Origin: Candidatus Bathyarchaeota archaeon
GTDB lineage: Archaea > Thermoproteota > Bathyarchaeia > JAPDIZ01
Direction: 5' to 3'
Assembly (NCBI GenBank): GCA_029259355.1
Contig: JAPDIZ010000002.1
Location: forward strand, 248,001 to 312,000
DNA: 64,000 nucleotides
Shown here piece by piece: positions 48,555 to 57,530 of this stretch (position 1 is its first letter; every line of letters begins with the position of its first letter). Below the pieces are notes generated by a model that made no database searches, had not been told where the DNA came from, and saw nothing but the letters and a program-made list of their open reading frames with translations. Position numbers and translations under genes: made by a program.

Positions 48555-49376
48555 GTGTTGATAGGCTACATCGTCCTCAGAGCAGCTCTCGGACTTGCGC
48601 TCATAGCAGCTCTGTCAGCGCTCGCAGGAACCTTCGCCGTCCTCCGAGGGCTATCCTTCATCGTAGCAGGCGTCGCCCACGCCGCCTTGGGAGGAGCAGC
48701 CCTAGGAGTCTTCCTCTCATCGTCTGGAATACTGCCATTCGATGCATCTCTGTATGGAGCGATTGGGGCGGGGCTGCTGCTCGCGCTAACAGCTGCGTAC
48801 GTAGGCGAGCGGGGGGCTGTGGGGGAGATGGAGACAGCTATCGGGGTGGCTTTCGCCCTAGCTATGTGCGTAGCCGTCTTCTTCATGTACTACATACCCC
48901 CGGAGCAGGCGCCTAAGATTTGGGGCTTCCTCGTAGGCGACGTGATGCTGCTGACCGACAGCGATGTGCTCTTGCTCCTCTGCATAACGCTTGCCTGGCT
49001 AGCCATGGTCGCTCTCTTCCACAGAGAGTTTACCTACATAGTGTTTGACATAGAGGGAGCTGAGGCGCATGGGCTTAGCGTTAGGAGGTATCACTACGCG
49101 CTTTTGCTCATGATCGCGCTATCGGTTACGGTTTCTACCAAGGCTATCGGAGCGATAATAGTCTACGCGGTGATGATCGCTCCCGTAGCAGCTGCCGCAA
49201 ACATATCGAGTAGCATGAAGAAAGTGTTTGGATATGGCTTCATATTCGCCTCAACAGCCTGCTTCTCAGGGCTGCTTCTGTCTCTAGTCTTGGACATATC
49301 CCCAAGCGCTGTCGCTGGGATAGTGTCCGCCTCGATCTACCTAACGACACTATTCATAAAGAAGGGGGTTAGGTGA
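48555..49376 (+). CDS. znuB: Zn/Mn-type ABC transporter permease
   Basis: ABC-3 family permease motifs FIVAGVAHAALGGAALGVFL, TKAIGAIIVYAVMIAPVAAAANI. Confidence 0.9.
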   Translation: MLIGYIVLRAALGLALIAALSALAGTFAVLRGLSFIVAGVAHAALGGAALGVFLSSSGILPFDASLYGAIGAGLLLALTAAYVGERGAVGEMETAIGVAFALAMCVAVFFMYYIPPEQAPKIWGFLVGDVMLLTDSDVLLLLCITLAWLAMVALFHREFTYIVFDIEGAEAHGLSVRRYHYALLLMIALSVTVSTKAIGAIIVYAVMIAPVAAAANISSSMKKVFGYGFIFASTACFSGLLLSLVLDISPSAVAGIVSASIYLTTLFIKKGVR

Positions 49377-49380
49377 GCGT

Positions 49381-49689
49381 TTAGGGTATGGAGAGCAGGT
49401 TTGCTTGAGAAAGCGCATTGAGTATCTCGACAAGCACAGGTTTGATCTCCTCGTGGCTGAGCTCAGTCCCCTCAGCAATGCGCTCAACCATGGTTTGGAC
49501 GGTGGTGTCGCCATCGCACATACTCCAAACTACGTAGGCGGCGAAAGAAACCACGTAAACCTTCTTAGACTCGTCTTCAGCGAGGTAAGCGCCATCTGGG
49601 CCAGCTGCTACCTCGTACCCCCTTTTGACGGGCTTTTTGCTCATCCAACTCTCTATCTCTTCCCCGCTCATCTCCTTAGGCTCAGACAT
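49381..49689 (-). CDS. PqqD-like protein (orphan)
   Basis: KKVYVVSFAAYVVWSMCDGDTTVQTMVERIAEGTELSHEEIKPVLVEILNALSQANLL matches PqqD-type fold pattern. Confidence 0.7.
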   Translation of the reverse strand: MSEPKEMSGEEIESWMSKKPVKRGYEVAAGPDGAYLAEDESKKVYVVSFAAYVVWSMCDGDTTVQTMVERIAEGTELSHEEIKPVLVEILNALSQANLLSIP

Positions 49690-49718
49690 GCTTTCTTATA
49701 CTCCTTCACGCTTTTGGG

Positions 49719-49743
49719 TGGCGAGAATCCCTCATTCTCGCCA
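49719..49743. repeat. Perfect 10-bp hairpin/dyad TGGCGAGAAT-ccctc-ATTCTCGCCA
   Basis: Exact inverted repeat, 5-nt loop. Confidence 0.8.
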
Positions 49744-49744
49744 A

Positions 49745-49782
49745 AGGCATATACAAATCTGCGCGGGACTTTGTATATGCCT
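49745..49782. repeat. Perfect 13-bp hairpin/dyad AGGCATATACAAA-N12-TTTGTATATGCCT
   Basis: Exact inverted repeat one nucleotide after the previous hairpin. Confidence 0.8.
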
Positions 49783-49803
49783 CGCAATCCTCTTCACATC
49801 GCC

Positions 49804-49811
49804 TTATATAA
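49804..49811 (+). promoter_or_regulatory. Putative TATA box for rio2 (TTATATAA)
   Basis: gccttatataag, about 25 nt before ATG 49830, consistent with a leaderless transcript. Confidence 0.5.
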
Positions 49812-49829
49812 GAATTTGGAGAGCACAGC

Positions 49830-50756
49830 ATGTCAGTGGAGCGCCTCATCCCACTTGTGAAGAGCCTAGAGAAAGAGGATATCGCTGTCCTCATGGCTGT
49901 GGAGGAGGGGATGACTTCCTTCGAGTACGTGCCCCTTGAGCAGGTGGTTAGGCTTTCACGCCTTGACCCCCAAGAGGTAGAGTATAGGCTTGGAAGGCTC
50001 GAGGAAAACAGGCTGCTGCGCAGGTGGATTGGACATTACGTGGGCTACGCCCTGAACTACGCAGGGTACGACTGCTTAGCCCTTGATGCCTTGGTTAAGC
50101 GAGGGGTTGTCGAAGCCCTTGGCAAGCCTCTAGGCGTCGGCAAAGAAGCCGACGTATATGATGCGCTAACGCCATCTGGCGAGAGAGTTGCCGTCAAGTT
50201 TCACAGGCTTGGCAGAATAAGCTTCAGAGGGGTTAGGCGAGTTAGGCACTACCTAGCTTGGAAGAGACACGCCCCTTGGCTGTACAGGTCAAGGGTAGCT
50301 GCGGAGAGGGAGTATAGAGCGCTTTGCCTTTTGCATCCAAAGGGGATTTCGGTTCCGAGGCCTGTTGGGCAGAACCGCCATGTAGTCGTCATGGGGTATA
50401 TCAGCGGGGCCCTCCTCGCCGAGGCGATCGATTTGCCAAATCCGAGGAAGGTCCTAAAGAAAGTCCTAGAAAACGTGCGAAGGGCCTTTCTCGACGCAGG
50501 AGTTATCCACGCAGACCTCAGCGAGTTCAATATAGTAGTTGACGGCGAGAGCGTGTTGATCATAGACTGGCCTCAATTCGTGACACCCACATACCCCAGT
50601 GCGGAGAGACTGTTGAAGAGGGATGTGAAGAATGTGATCAACTACTTTAAAAGAAAGCATAGAGTAGTCGTTAGCCTAGAGCAAGCTCTTGCGTACGTAA
50701 AGGGTGAGAGAAGTAGCCTTTCCCTTAGAGTTGACAGGCGAGCGGGGGGCGAGTAA
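49830..50756 (+). CDS. rio2: RIO2-type serine/threonine protein kinase
   Basis: N-terminal winged helix; GVGKEADVYDALTPSGERVAVKFHRLG; IHADLSEFNIVVDGESVLIIDWPQ. Confidence 0.93.
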   Translation: MSVERLIPLVKSLEKEDIAVLMAVEEGMTSFEYVPLEQVVRLSRLDPQEVEYRLGRLEENRLLRRWIGHYVGYALNYAGYDCLALDALVKRGVVEALGKPLGVGKEADVYDALTPSGERVAVKFHRLGRISFRGVRRVRHYLAWKRHAPWLYRSRVAAEREYRALCLLHPKGISVPRPVGQNRHVVVMGYISGALLAEAIDLPNPRKVLKKVLENVRRAFLDAGVIHADLSEFNIVVDGESVLIIDWPQFVTPTYPSAERLLKRDVKNVINYFKRKHRVVVSLEQALAYVKGERSSLSLRVDRRAGGE

Positions 50757-50759
50757 GCG

Positions 50760-52784
50760 ATAAAGCGAGGCGATAGAGCTGGAGAAGCCTACTTCATAGG
50801 GATCGACCTACTTCCCCAACATAGCCCCCTTTCCTTAAAACAGTCCCGGTACGCGCTAGCGGTGGCTAGGGGTCAAGAGATCGTTGAGAAGGAGCACAGT
50901 GCATCTCTATATAGGGTGGTGAGGCTAGCCCACCGATACCGCGCAAAAGCCGTGGCTACGGATAACTTCTTCGAACTTGGGCGAAGCTTCTCCGCGCTGA
51001 AGAAGCTGCTTAGGAAGCTACCCCCAGAGACTAAGCTGGTCCAGGTTACTGGAGCTCCGGGCGAAGCTAGGACATTGGAGGAAGTTGCTCAGGAAAACGG
51101 CTTACCCCTCGGTAGTAAGCCATCCCCCCTCGATGCGGCGGCTGTTTGCGCTATCCTAGCTGCGAAGGGCATTGGGTACGAGCTCTCCGCCTTTGAAGAC
51201 AAGACAGAGATCATCGTGTCAAGGGCTGTGAGCTTATCCCACGGGGGGTGGAGCCAGAGCAGGTATAGAAGAAATATCCACGCGCTCATATCGAGAGCGA
51301 CCAAGAGAATTGAGAAGGCGCTCTCCGCCGCTGGCTTAAGCTACGAGCTGATGTGCGAAAAATCGGATTTCGGGCTGGAGAGGAGCAGGTTCGTGGTAGA
51401 CGCTCCTCGATCTGCGCTTTCCGGGGTGGTAAAGCCCTACAAGGGCTCTCTCATAAGGATACAGGTGAAGCCCCTCATAAGAGCTAAACCGGAGTACGCT
51501 GCCAACGCTGATGCTGCCAGAGTGAGTAAGAAGCTCATATTCGTCGGCATAGATCCCGGAACAACGTGTGGAGTAGCTATTCTGAGCATGAGGGGAGAGC
51601 CGTTATACGTGGGTAGTCGCAGAGGGATTTCAAGAGCTGAGCTCACAGAGCTGTTGCTAAGCTTCGGAGAACCCCTCGTGGTAGCCTCAGACGTATCTCC
51701 TCCCCCAGACTACGTCGAAAAGCTCGCAAAGTCTTTTGGAGCTGTTGTCTACTCCCCGACGCGGCTTCTCGAAGCCACTGAGAAGCAGGAAATCGCTAGC
51801 GAGTATGCGCTCAAATACTGCGTGGAGGTAAGCGATAGCCACCAGAGAGACGCCTTAGCAGCAGTTGTCAAAGCTTTCAAGAGCTACGAGCCCAAGCTCA
51901 AGCAGGTTGAAGCAAGACTTAGGGAGATGGGTGCTGAGGCGTTGACTGAGAGGGTTTTCGCGGAGGTTATACGCGGAAAGCCACTTCATAGGGCGGTGGA
52001 GGACGTGGCTGAATCTGTCGGAAAGAAGCCCACTCCACCACCAGCTCCACCTAGCAAGGCGCCTGTGGATAAGCAGACTATTCACAGGCTCGTTGAGAAG
52101 ATTAAGGAGTACAAGCGCGAAATTGAAGAGCTGAAGGAAGAGAACAGGAGGCTCAGGGAGGAGCTCCGCTCAAGAGATCGTTGGATAGCTCGCTTGAAGA
52201 ACGCCTTAGAAGCTAGGCAGGCTGAGGAGCTTGCTAGGATACGGGGTGAGAGAGAGTTTGAAATGCTGCGCAGCAAAGTCAATCGCTTAAGGAGGAGGTT
52301 GGAGCAACTCGAGTCCATGCTTGATGAGTATAAGGAGAGGATCGAGATCATGCGTAAGTACAGGCAGCTCGAGTCGGTGGGGAGAGTTATTGCCCTGAAG
52401 CCCATCCAGAGCTTCACGAAGGAGGGGCTTGAGGAGGCTTTTCAGCTAGTGGGGGTGAAGCAGGGGGACGTAGTTTTGCTCGAAGACGCAAGCGGAGGAG
52501 GAGCATCAGCAGCTAAGCTGCTAGTTTCTAAAAGGATTAGGGCTGTAGTTGCTTCGACGAGGATGTCTCACCATGCGGAGGAGGTTTTCCGAAAGCACCG
52601 AATACCTATTCTTCAGGCAAGCGAGCTTTCGATAGAGTGGGTTGAGGACATCCCCTTTGTAAGCGCGGAGGACCTAGAGAAAGCTATCGCGAGGCGTCGA
52701 GAAGTCAATGAGGTGGGGGACGAGCTGGAAAAGGTCTTGAGGGAGTATAGAAGCGAGAGAATGAACGCATTAACGCAGGGGTAG
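50760..52784 (+). CDS. DUF460 family protein (RNase H-like fold plus coiled coil); start codon unclear
   Basis: VGIDPGTTCGVAILSM; long coiled coil; homologous N-terminus FIGIDLLPQHSPLSLKQSRYALAVARGQEIV lies upstream of first canonical start GTG 50862, in the frame of the RIO2 stop. Confidence 0.8.
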   Translation: MKRGDRAGEAYFIGIDLLPQHSPLSLKQSRYALAVARGQEIVEKEHSASLYRVVRLAHRYRAKAVATDNFFELGRSFSALKKLLRKLPPETKLVQVTGAPGEARTLEEVAQENGLPLGSKPSPLDAAAVCAILAAKGIGYELSAFEDKTEIIVSRAVSLSHGGWSQSRYRRNIHALISRATKRIEKALSAAGLSYELMCEKSDFGLERSRFVVDAPRSALSGVVKPYKGSLIRIQVKPLIRAKPEYAANADAARVSKKLIFVGIDPGTTCGVAILSMRGEPLYVGSRRGISRAELTELLLSFGEPLVVASDVSPPPDYVEKLAKSFGAVVYSPTRLLEATEKQEIASEYALKYCVEVSDSHQRDALAAVVKAFKSYEPKLKQVEARLREMGAEALTERVFAEVIRGKPLHRAVEDVAESVGKKPTPPPAPPSKAPVDKQTIHRLVEKIKEYKREIEELKEENRRLREELRSRDRWIARLKNALEARQAEELARIRGEREFEMLRSKVNRLRRRLEQLESMLDEYKERIEIMRKYRQLESVGRVIALKPIQSFTKEGLEEAFQLVGVKQGDVVLLEDASGGGASAAKLLVSKRIRAVVASTRMSHHAEEVFRKHRIPILQASELSIEWVEDIPFVSAEDLEKAIARRREVNEVGDELEKVLREYRSERMNALTQG

Positions 52785-53993
52785 CTAGAACAACGTAGCC
52801 TCGCCGCTAAGTATGAAGCTGGTTATGTCCTTTATCTTCGAGAGCTCTTCGGCGATTACCCCCCTGATGTCCTGCTGAATTGACCTTATGCTGACCCCCT
52901 TCTCCGAAATGACGCCTACATCGACTATTAGGGGATCGTTTATCGGGTGTCCGATCTGCGTAAGCATCTTAATATATATCTCCTCTATTCCTTTGACCTC
53001 CGAGTAAGCCCTATCCGCAATCTTCTTCGCTAAGACGTTGTATATTTTCCCTACGTGGCTAACGGGGTTTTTACCCGCCGTCGCCTCCAGCGACATTGGA
53101 CGACAAGGCGTAATGAGCCCGTTTACGCGATTTCCCCTCCCTGTATTGCCATCATCTCCGTGTTCAGCGGAGGTTCCTGTTACCGTTAGGTAGATAATGC
53201 CTTTGTCTGGTTTATCAGCTGTGTTAACGTTTACCCTAACCTCCATATCCGTAATCTTTGAGGCTAGGTCTTCGACACGCTTCTTAATCTCTTCCTTGAC
53301 GCTAAGGTAGTGGTTTAGGTCCTTTGTAAGGTGACTCACTATCGCTGCCGCGATGGTTAAACTGACCTCATTACCCGTTCTTACCCCCATGACCTTTACG
53401 TCCTCACCCACTTCGGGAAGCTCTGACTTCAGCTTGGGCGAATTCAAAAACCTCTCGGTTTCTAGGACAAGACGCTCAGTTTCCGTCAAGGGTGCGTAAC
53501 TCACGCCAAATGAGGTGTCATTTGCCAGAGGTATTTCTCTGCTCAGCTCGAATATCTGAACAAGGTCAGCAGAGCCTGGCCTAACCATGGCTTCGAGCTC
53601 AACGTGCTTGTCTACATCTAAGAAGCGAAACGTCTTTTTTAGAGAATCTCTCATAGCATCTAGAGCGATTTCGTACACCGGGATCTTGGTTATCTCATCC
53701 TCTTTGGTAACTTCGCTAGTAGCTCTTCCTGCAACGATTATCTTAATAGGCTCCTCGACAGTTCCTCCACCGAACTCAGGCTTTGCTCGACCCCCCACAA
53801 CAAGCCCTTTATCGACATTATGATGGAGAATCGTTCCAAAGATTCTCATGTACTCCCTACAGAGAGCTTTAGACACGGCTTCGCAAAGGTTGTCGGCTAT
53901 GTAGTCTGGGTGGCCTAGGCCCTTTCGCTCGACTATCTCAACGCGTTGTTGGCGGACGGGCTTGTAGGGGAGTTTTTGGACTACAATCCTCAT
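52785..53993 (-). CDS. mat: S-adenosylmethionine synthetase, archaeal type
   Basis: [92 protein letters not shown]. Confidence 0.96.
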   Translation of the reverse strand: MRIVVQKLPYKPVRQQRVEIVERKGLGHPDYIADNLCEAVSKALCREYMRIFGTILHHNVDKGLVVGGRAKPEFGGGTVEEPIKIIVAGRATSEVTKEDEITKIPVYEIALDAMRDSLKKTFRFLDVDKHVELEAMVRPGSADLVQIFELSREIPLANDTSFGVSYAPLTETERLVLETERFLNSPKLKSELPEVGEDVKVMGVRTGNEVSLTIAAAIVSHLTKDLNHYLSVKEEIKKRVEDLASKITDMEVRVNVNTADKPDKGIIYLTVTGTSAEHGDDGNTGRGNRVNGLITPCRPMSLEATAGKNPVSHVGKIYNVLAKKIADRAYSEVKGIEEIYIKMLTQIGHPINDPLIVDVGVISEKGVSIRSIQQDIRGVIAEELSKIKDITSFILSGEATLF

Positions 53994-54030
53994 CTACTTC
54001 ACATCCCCAACAACACATAACACAGCGCGT

Positions 54031-54059
54031 TTGGAGATGTGGAGCAAGCACATCTCTAA
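54031..54059. repeat. 11-bp hairpin TTGGAGATGTG-gagcaag-CACATCTCTAA between lsm and mat
   Basis: 8-bp perfect core, extended to 11 bp with one G-U pair. Confidence 0.55.
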
Positions 54060-54322
54060 AACCTTTCAGCGTCTAAGCATATATAGAGTATGTTGTTTCC
54101 CCTTATGAAGATGCTTCCATAGTTTACTGTTGGCTGCCCCCCATTGTACTCGACTGCCTCGTCCAAGACGACGTTCATGTAGTTGTCGCACTTGATCATT
54201 CTGCCTCTGTACTCCAAGTCGTTCTTTAAGCGGACGATGACATGGTTGTTAACGCTCTTGGTCAAAACCACTATCGGTCTCTTAACAGCCGTTGTAGTGC
54301 TCAAGGTGCTGCTCTCCTCCAC
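54056..54322 (-). CDS. Sm-like archaeal protein (LSm)
   Basis: RPIVVLTKSVNNHVIVRLKNDLEYRGRMIKCDNYMNVVLDEAVEYNG...YGSIFIRGNNILYICL (Sm1/Sm2 motifs); start 54322 or 54304. Confidence 0.92.
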   Translation of the reverse strand: MEESSTLSTTTAVKRPIVVLTKSVNNHVIVRLKNDLEYRGRMIKCDNYMNVVLDEAVEYNGGQPTVNYGSIFIRGNNILYICLDAERF

Positions 54323-54336
54323 GCCTTCGTATGTTG

Positions 54337-54352
54337 TTTTATGCCCATAAAA
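54337..54352. promoter_or_regulatory. Symmetric TATA-like dyad TTTTATG-CC-CATAAAA between divergent lsm and thiC
   Basis: Perfect 7-bp inverted repeat; could provide a TATA element in both directions. Confidence 0.4.
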
Positions 54353-54428
54353 GGGTTTTTCACAGAAACTGTTATTGGCGTCCATTGGGCATGGTAGGTT
54401 GCTACAACATAGTGTAAAGGGAAGAAGT

Positions 54429-55715
54429 ATGAGCCAAATCAGAGCGTCGAGGCGCGGAGAAGCTACAGAGGAGGTCGCGAAACTAGCTGAGGCCGAGTCC
54501 ATACCCGTGGATAAGCTAGTACAACGAGTCGCTCGGGGATCGGTCGTCATCATAAAAAACGCCAAGAAACTTGAAGGAGGCTTTGTAGGGGTGGGAGAGG
54601 GTCTGCGCACCAAAGTAAACGCTAACGTCGGCACCTCGCCCGAGGTATGTGATCCAAACCTAGAGGTTGAGAAAGCTAGAGCCGCGGAGAGGTTTGGCGC
54701 AGACACCGTTATGGACCTCAGCACGGGCGGAGACCTAGACGAGGTGCGCAGGAAGATATTGAAGGCGGTCTCGGTACCTGTGGGCACGGTCCCCATATAT
54801 CAAGCAGCCATCGATGCCGCGAGAAGAAGAGGCGCAGCAGTCGAGATGACCGAGGACGACATTTTCAATACCATAGAGAAGCACCTAAGCGACGGCGTAG
54901 ATTTCATCACAGTTCACGTAGGCATAACTAAGGAACTCGTGAAGGAGTTCCTCAAGGGCTATCGCGTGGCTGGCATAGTCAGTAGAGGAGGAGCCATAAC
55001 CGCTGCTTGGACGCTTCGCCACGATGCCGAAAACCCCCTCTACGCTCGATTCGACTACCTCCTCGAGATCGCGTCGGAGTACGACGCTGTTCTAAGCTTG
55101 GGGGATGCGCTTAGACCAGGCTCTGTTCTCGACGCCTCAGACCCTCTCCAGATAGGGGAGCTAGTCACCATAGGGAGGCTGGTCAAGCGCTGTAGAAAGG
55201 CTGGTGTGCAGTGCATGGTTGAGGGCCCTGGCCACGTCCCACTCGACCAGATAGAGGCAAACGTTAAGATGGAGAAGACGGTGTGCGACAACGCGCCCTT
55301 CTACGTCCTCGGCCCCCTAGTAACTGACGTAGCACCGGGGTATGACCACATCTCCGCTGCGATAGGGGCAGCGGTGGCTGGAGCGGCTGGAGCGGATCTG
55401 CTGTGCTACGTAACCAGAGCTGAGCACTTAGGCTTACCGACGGTGGAGGATGTTATCGAGGGAGTCGTTGCTTTAAGGATAGCAGCTCACGCAGCAGACA
55501 TAGCGAAGTATGGGGCCAAGGCAATGAAGTGGGATGAAGAAGTCTCAAAAGCGCGGGCAAGGCTAGACTGGGCCTCTCAGATCAAGCTAGCTATGGACCC
55601 AGAAAAAGCTAGCGAGATAAGGAGGAGATACCCTTCCACCAGTGGGTGCACCATGTGTGGTGAGTGGTGCGTGTACAAAGTGCTTTCTCAAGAAATTAGC
55701 AGGAGGAGGGGGTAG
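54429..55715 (+). CDS. thiC: Phosphomethylpyrimidine synthase
   Basis: NANVGTSPEVCDPNLEVEKARAAERFGADTVMDLSTGGDLDEVR; VSRGGAITAAWTLRHDAENPLY; VEGPGHVPLDQIEANV; CTMCGEWC. Confidence 0.95.
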   Translation: MSQIRASRRGEATEEVAKLAEAESIPVDKLVQRVARGSVVIIKNAKKLEGGFVGVGEGLRTKVNANVGTSPEVCDPNLEVEKARAAERFGADTVMDLSTGGDLDEVRRKILKAVSVPVGTVPIYQAAIDAARRRGAAVEMTEDDIFNTIEKHLSDGVDFITVHVGITKELVKEFLKGYRVAGIVSRGGAITAAWTLRHDAENPLYARFDYLLEIASEYDAVLSLGDALRPGSVLDASDPLQIGELVTIGRLVKRCRKAGVQCMVEGPGHVPLDQIEANVKMEKTVCDNAPFYVLGPLVTDVAPGYDHISAAIGAAVAGAAGADLLCYVTRAEHLGLPTVEDVIEGVVALRIAAHAADIAKYGAKAMKWDEEVSKARARLDWASQIKLAMDPEKASEIRRRYPSTSGCTMCGEWCVYKVLSQEISRRRG

Positions 55716-55734
55716 CGGAGCCTCGCCAAGCTAC

Positions 55735-56970
55735 TTGGTATGCGTTGAGAGGGCGGCTCCCATAGGCAGCTACGAAGTGGTTAGGCTTGGCGTTTGGAAG
55801 GCTTTGGACGTGGTAGCTAAGGGGTTGATATTGGAGGGTAAGAAGGTGCTTTTGAAGCCAAACGTGTGCGCACCGGTGGCTTGGGACACTGGAGCGGTAA
55901 CAAATCCTCTCGTAGTCAAGGCTGTTGCTGAGTGGATGTTTGAAAGAGGAGCTTCTAAGGTAGACGTGGGAGAAGACCCTATCATCGGAGTTAACCTATC
56001 GAAGGCTTACGAGCTCAGCGGCTTAGCCGAGGTTTCACGTGAGCTGGGGGTCGGCCTCCTTCACCTAGCCTCGGAAGGGGCTGTGAGGATCGAAGTCCCC
56101 CGAGGAGAGGTTTTGAAGGACATAGAGGTATCTTCTCTGCTCAGCCGATACGACCTCTGGGTATCAATTCCCGTGATGAAGACCCACATACTCACCACCG
56201 TAACCTTAGGCTTGAAGAACACCAAAGGCGTGCTGCCCGCCAAGAGCAAGCGAAAGATGCATTTCATCGGGCTGGATCAAGCGATTGCAGACCTTTACAC
56301 AGTGATAAAGCCCGACTTGGTAGTCTTGGACGCCACTCTTTGCATGGAGGGCTCTGGACCAGTCAATGGAACGCCTAAAGAGGTGGGGCTTGTGCTAGCC
56401 TCAAGGGATCCGCTTCCGCTGGACGTAGTAGCGTCTTGGGCAATGGGTTTTGAACCTGAAAAAGTCGCGCACATAGCCTACGCAGCCAAGCACGCAGGCC
56501 TAGCACCATCTGTGGAATCGGTTAGCGTTACGGGGTATTGGCCCCTCCCCAAGAGGCTTGGGTTTGAGCCTCCTCCAACCGCGAAAGTACTTAGCAGGAG
56601 CGGGGTTGACGTCATCTACGGAGACGCGTGCAGCGGCTGCGTGGCTGTAGTCGAGATTACCCTGAGGAGGCTTGAGCAGAGCGGTGAGCTTGAGGAGGTT
56701 TTGAAACGCTTGGGAGGTCTAACTATAGCTATCGGTCCAAGGGCTAAACTAGACAAAGCTCGGGGCAGGCTATTTGTCGTGGGCAAATGCCTATACGCGC
56801 AGAAGGAGAGAGGGATATATGTTCCCGGCTGCCCGCCGATAGGCTTTCAGATGCTTGACGCGATAAGGGCTGAGGCTGGGTTGGAGCACGTTTTTCCGCT
56901 CGAAGAGGCGTTAAAGGAGGCTAACGAGCTCTACAGTTTCTTGCAGACAGCTAAGAAGTCGACCACGTAG
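55735..56970 (+). CDS. DUF362 domain protein
   Basis: GKKVLLKPNVCAPVAWDTGAVTNPLVVKAVAEWMFERGASKVDVGEDP; MKTHILTTVTLGLKNTKGVLP; TTG start after GGAGGAGGGGG. Confidence 0.85.
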   Translation: MVCVERAAPIGSYEVVRLGVWKALDVVAKGLILEGKKVLLKPNVCAPVAWDTGAVTNPLVVKAVAEWMFERGASKVDVGEDPIIGVNLSKAYELSGLAEVSRELGVGLLHLASEGAVRIEVPRGEVLKDIEVSSLLSRYDLWVSIPVMKTHILTTVTLGLKNTKGVLPAKSKRKMHFIGLDQAIADLYTVIKPDLVVLDATLCMEGSGPVNGTPKEVGLVLASRDPLPLDVVASWAMGFEPEKVAHIAYAAKHAGLAPSVESVSVTGYWPLPKRLGFEPPPTAKVLSRSGVDVIYGDACSGCVAVVEITLRRLEQSGELEEVLKRLGGLTIAIGPRAKLDKARGRLFVVGKCLYAQKERGIYVPGCPPIGFQMLDAIRAEAGLEHVFPLEEALKEANELYSFLQTAKKSTT

Positions 56971-57530
56971 TCAGAGTCTACTATCTCCTCAACCTTCAGA
57001 GAGTCTGTAGAGATAGCATGTGCAAAAAGCTGTTTTTCCACGCACTTCTTCGGCGCGGAAACGACGGCTCTTCCTCCCCTCCTCAACACCCTTGCAAGCT
57101 CTCTAACCGTTTCTCTGGGGTTCGGTGAGTTCTGAAGAAGCGTTATCGCATAGGCTGCTCCAAAAACCTCGTCTTTGAAGGGGAGAAAGTCAGCGTCGGC
57201 TCGCACAATAGCTAGCCCGCTGCTACGCACTCTCCTTGACTTGAGGACGCCAAGCATACCCACGGACACGTCTACAGCGACCAATCGCTCGGTGTACAGG
57301 AGAAGATGCCAGCAGAGCAACCCCGTACCACATCCGATATCAGCTACGGTCTCCTTCTGTTGAGGAGGCAGTAGCTTGAGCGCAAGCCCGTATTTAGCCT
57401 CCTGCTCCTCTCCGTAGAGCTCGTCGTATGTGTGGGAGGAGGCGTCGTATTTTGAAATAACCTCCTTCTTATGCCTCCAAAAGCTATTAAGCGAGCTTTC
57501 TCTGGCTAAGCGGCAGCTTCCTGAACTCAA
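56931..57530 (-). CDS. SAM-dependent methyltransferase
   Basis: VADIGCGTGLLCWHLL; AVDVSVGML; actual start probably downstream of ORF start. Confidence 0.85.
   Translation of the reverse strand: MSSGSCRLARESSLNSFWRHKKEVISKYDASSHTYDELYGEEQEAKYGLALKLLPPQQKETVADIGCGTGLLCWHLLLYTERLVAVDVSVGMLGVLKSRRVRSSGLAIVRADADFLPFKDEVFGAAYAITLLQNSPNPRETVRELARVLRRGGRAVVSAPKKCVEKQLFAHAISTDSLKVEEIVDSDYVVDFLAVCKKL

Noticed and set aside
32334-49770. Similarity of AAGGCATATAAAATCCGTGCC (32334 region) to AAGGCATATACAAATCTGCGCGG (49743 region) as a shared regulator site
   Set aside because: Mostly explained by TATA-like AT-rich sequence; too short to claim a common regulon without a genome-wide search.
49625-49939. 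104-aa plus-strand ORF through the pqqD/rio2 promoter (possible RiPP precursor)
   Set aside because: Overlaps the TATA region, the dyads and the RIO2 start in another frame; no core-peptide features. Also the parallel 49405-49860 ORF is antisense to the PqqD-like gene.
54353-54428. TPP riboswitch upstream of thiC
   Set aside because: The expected CUGAGA and related conserved blocks are absent and the leader is too short.
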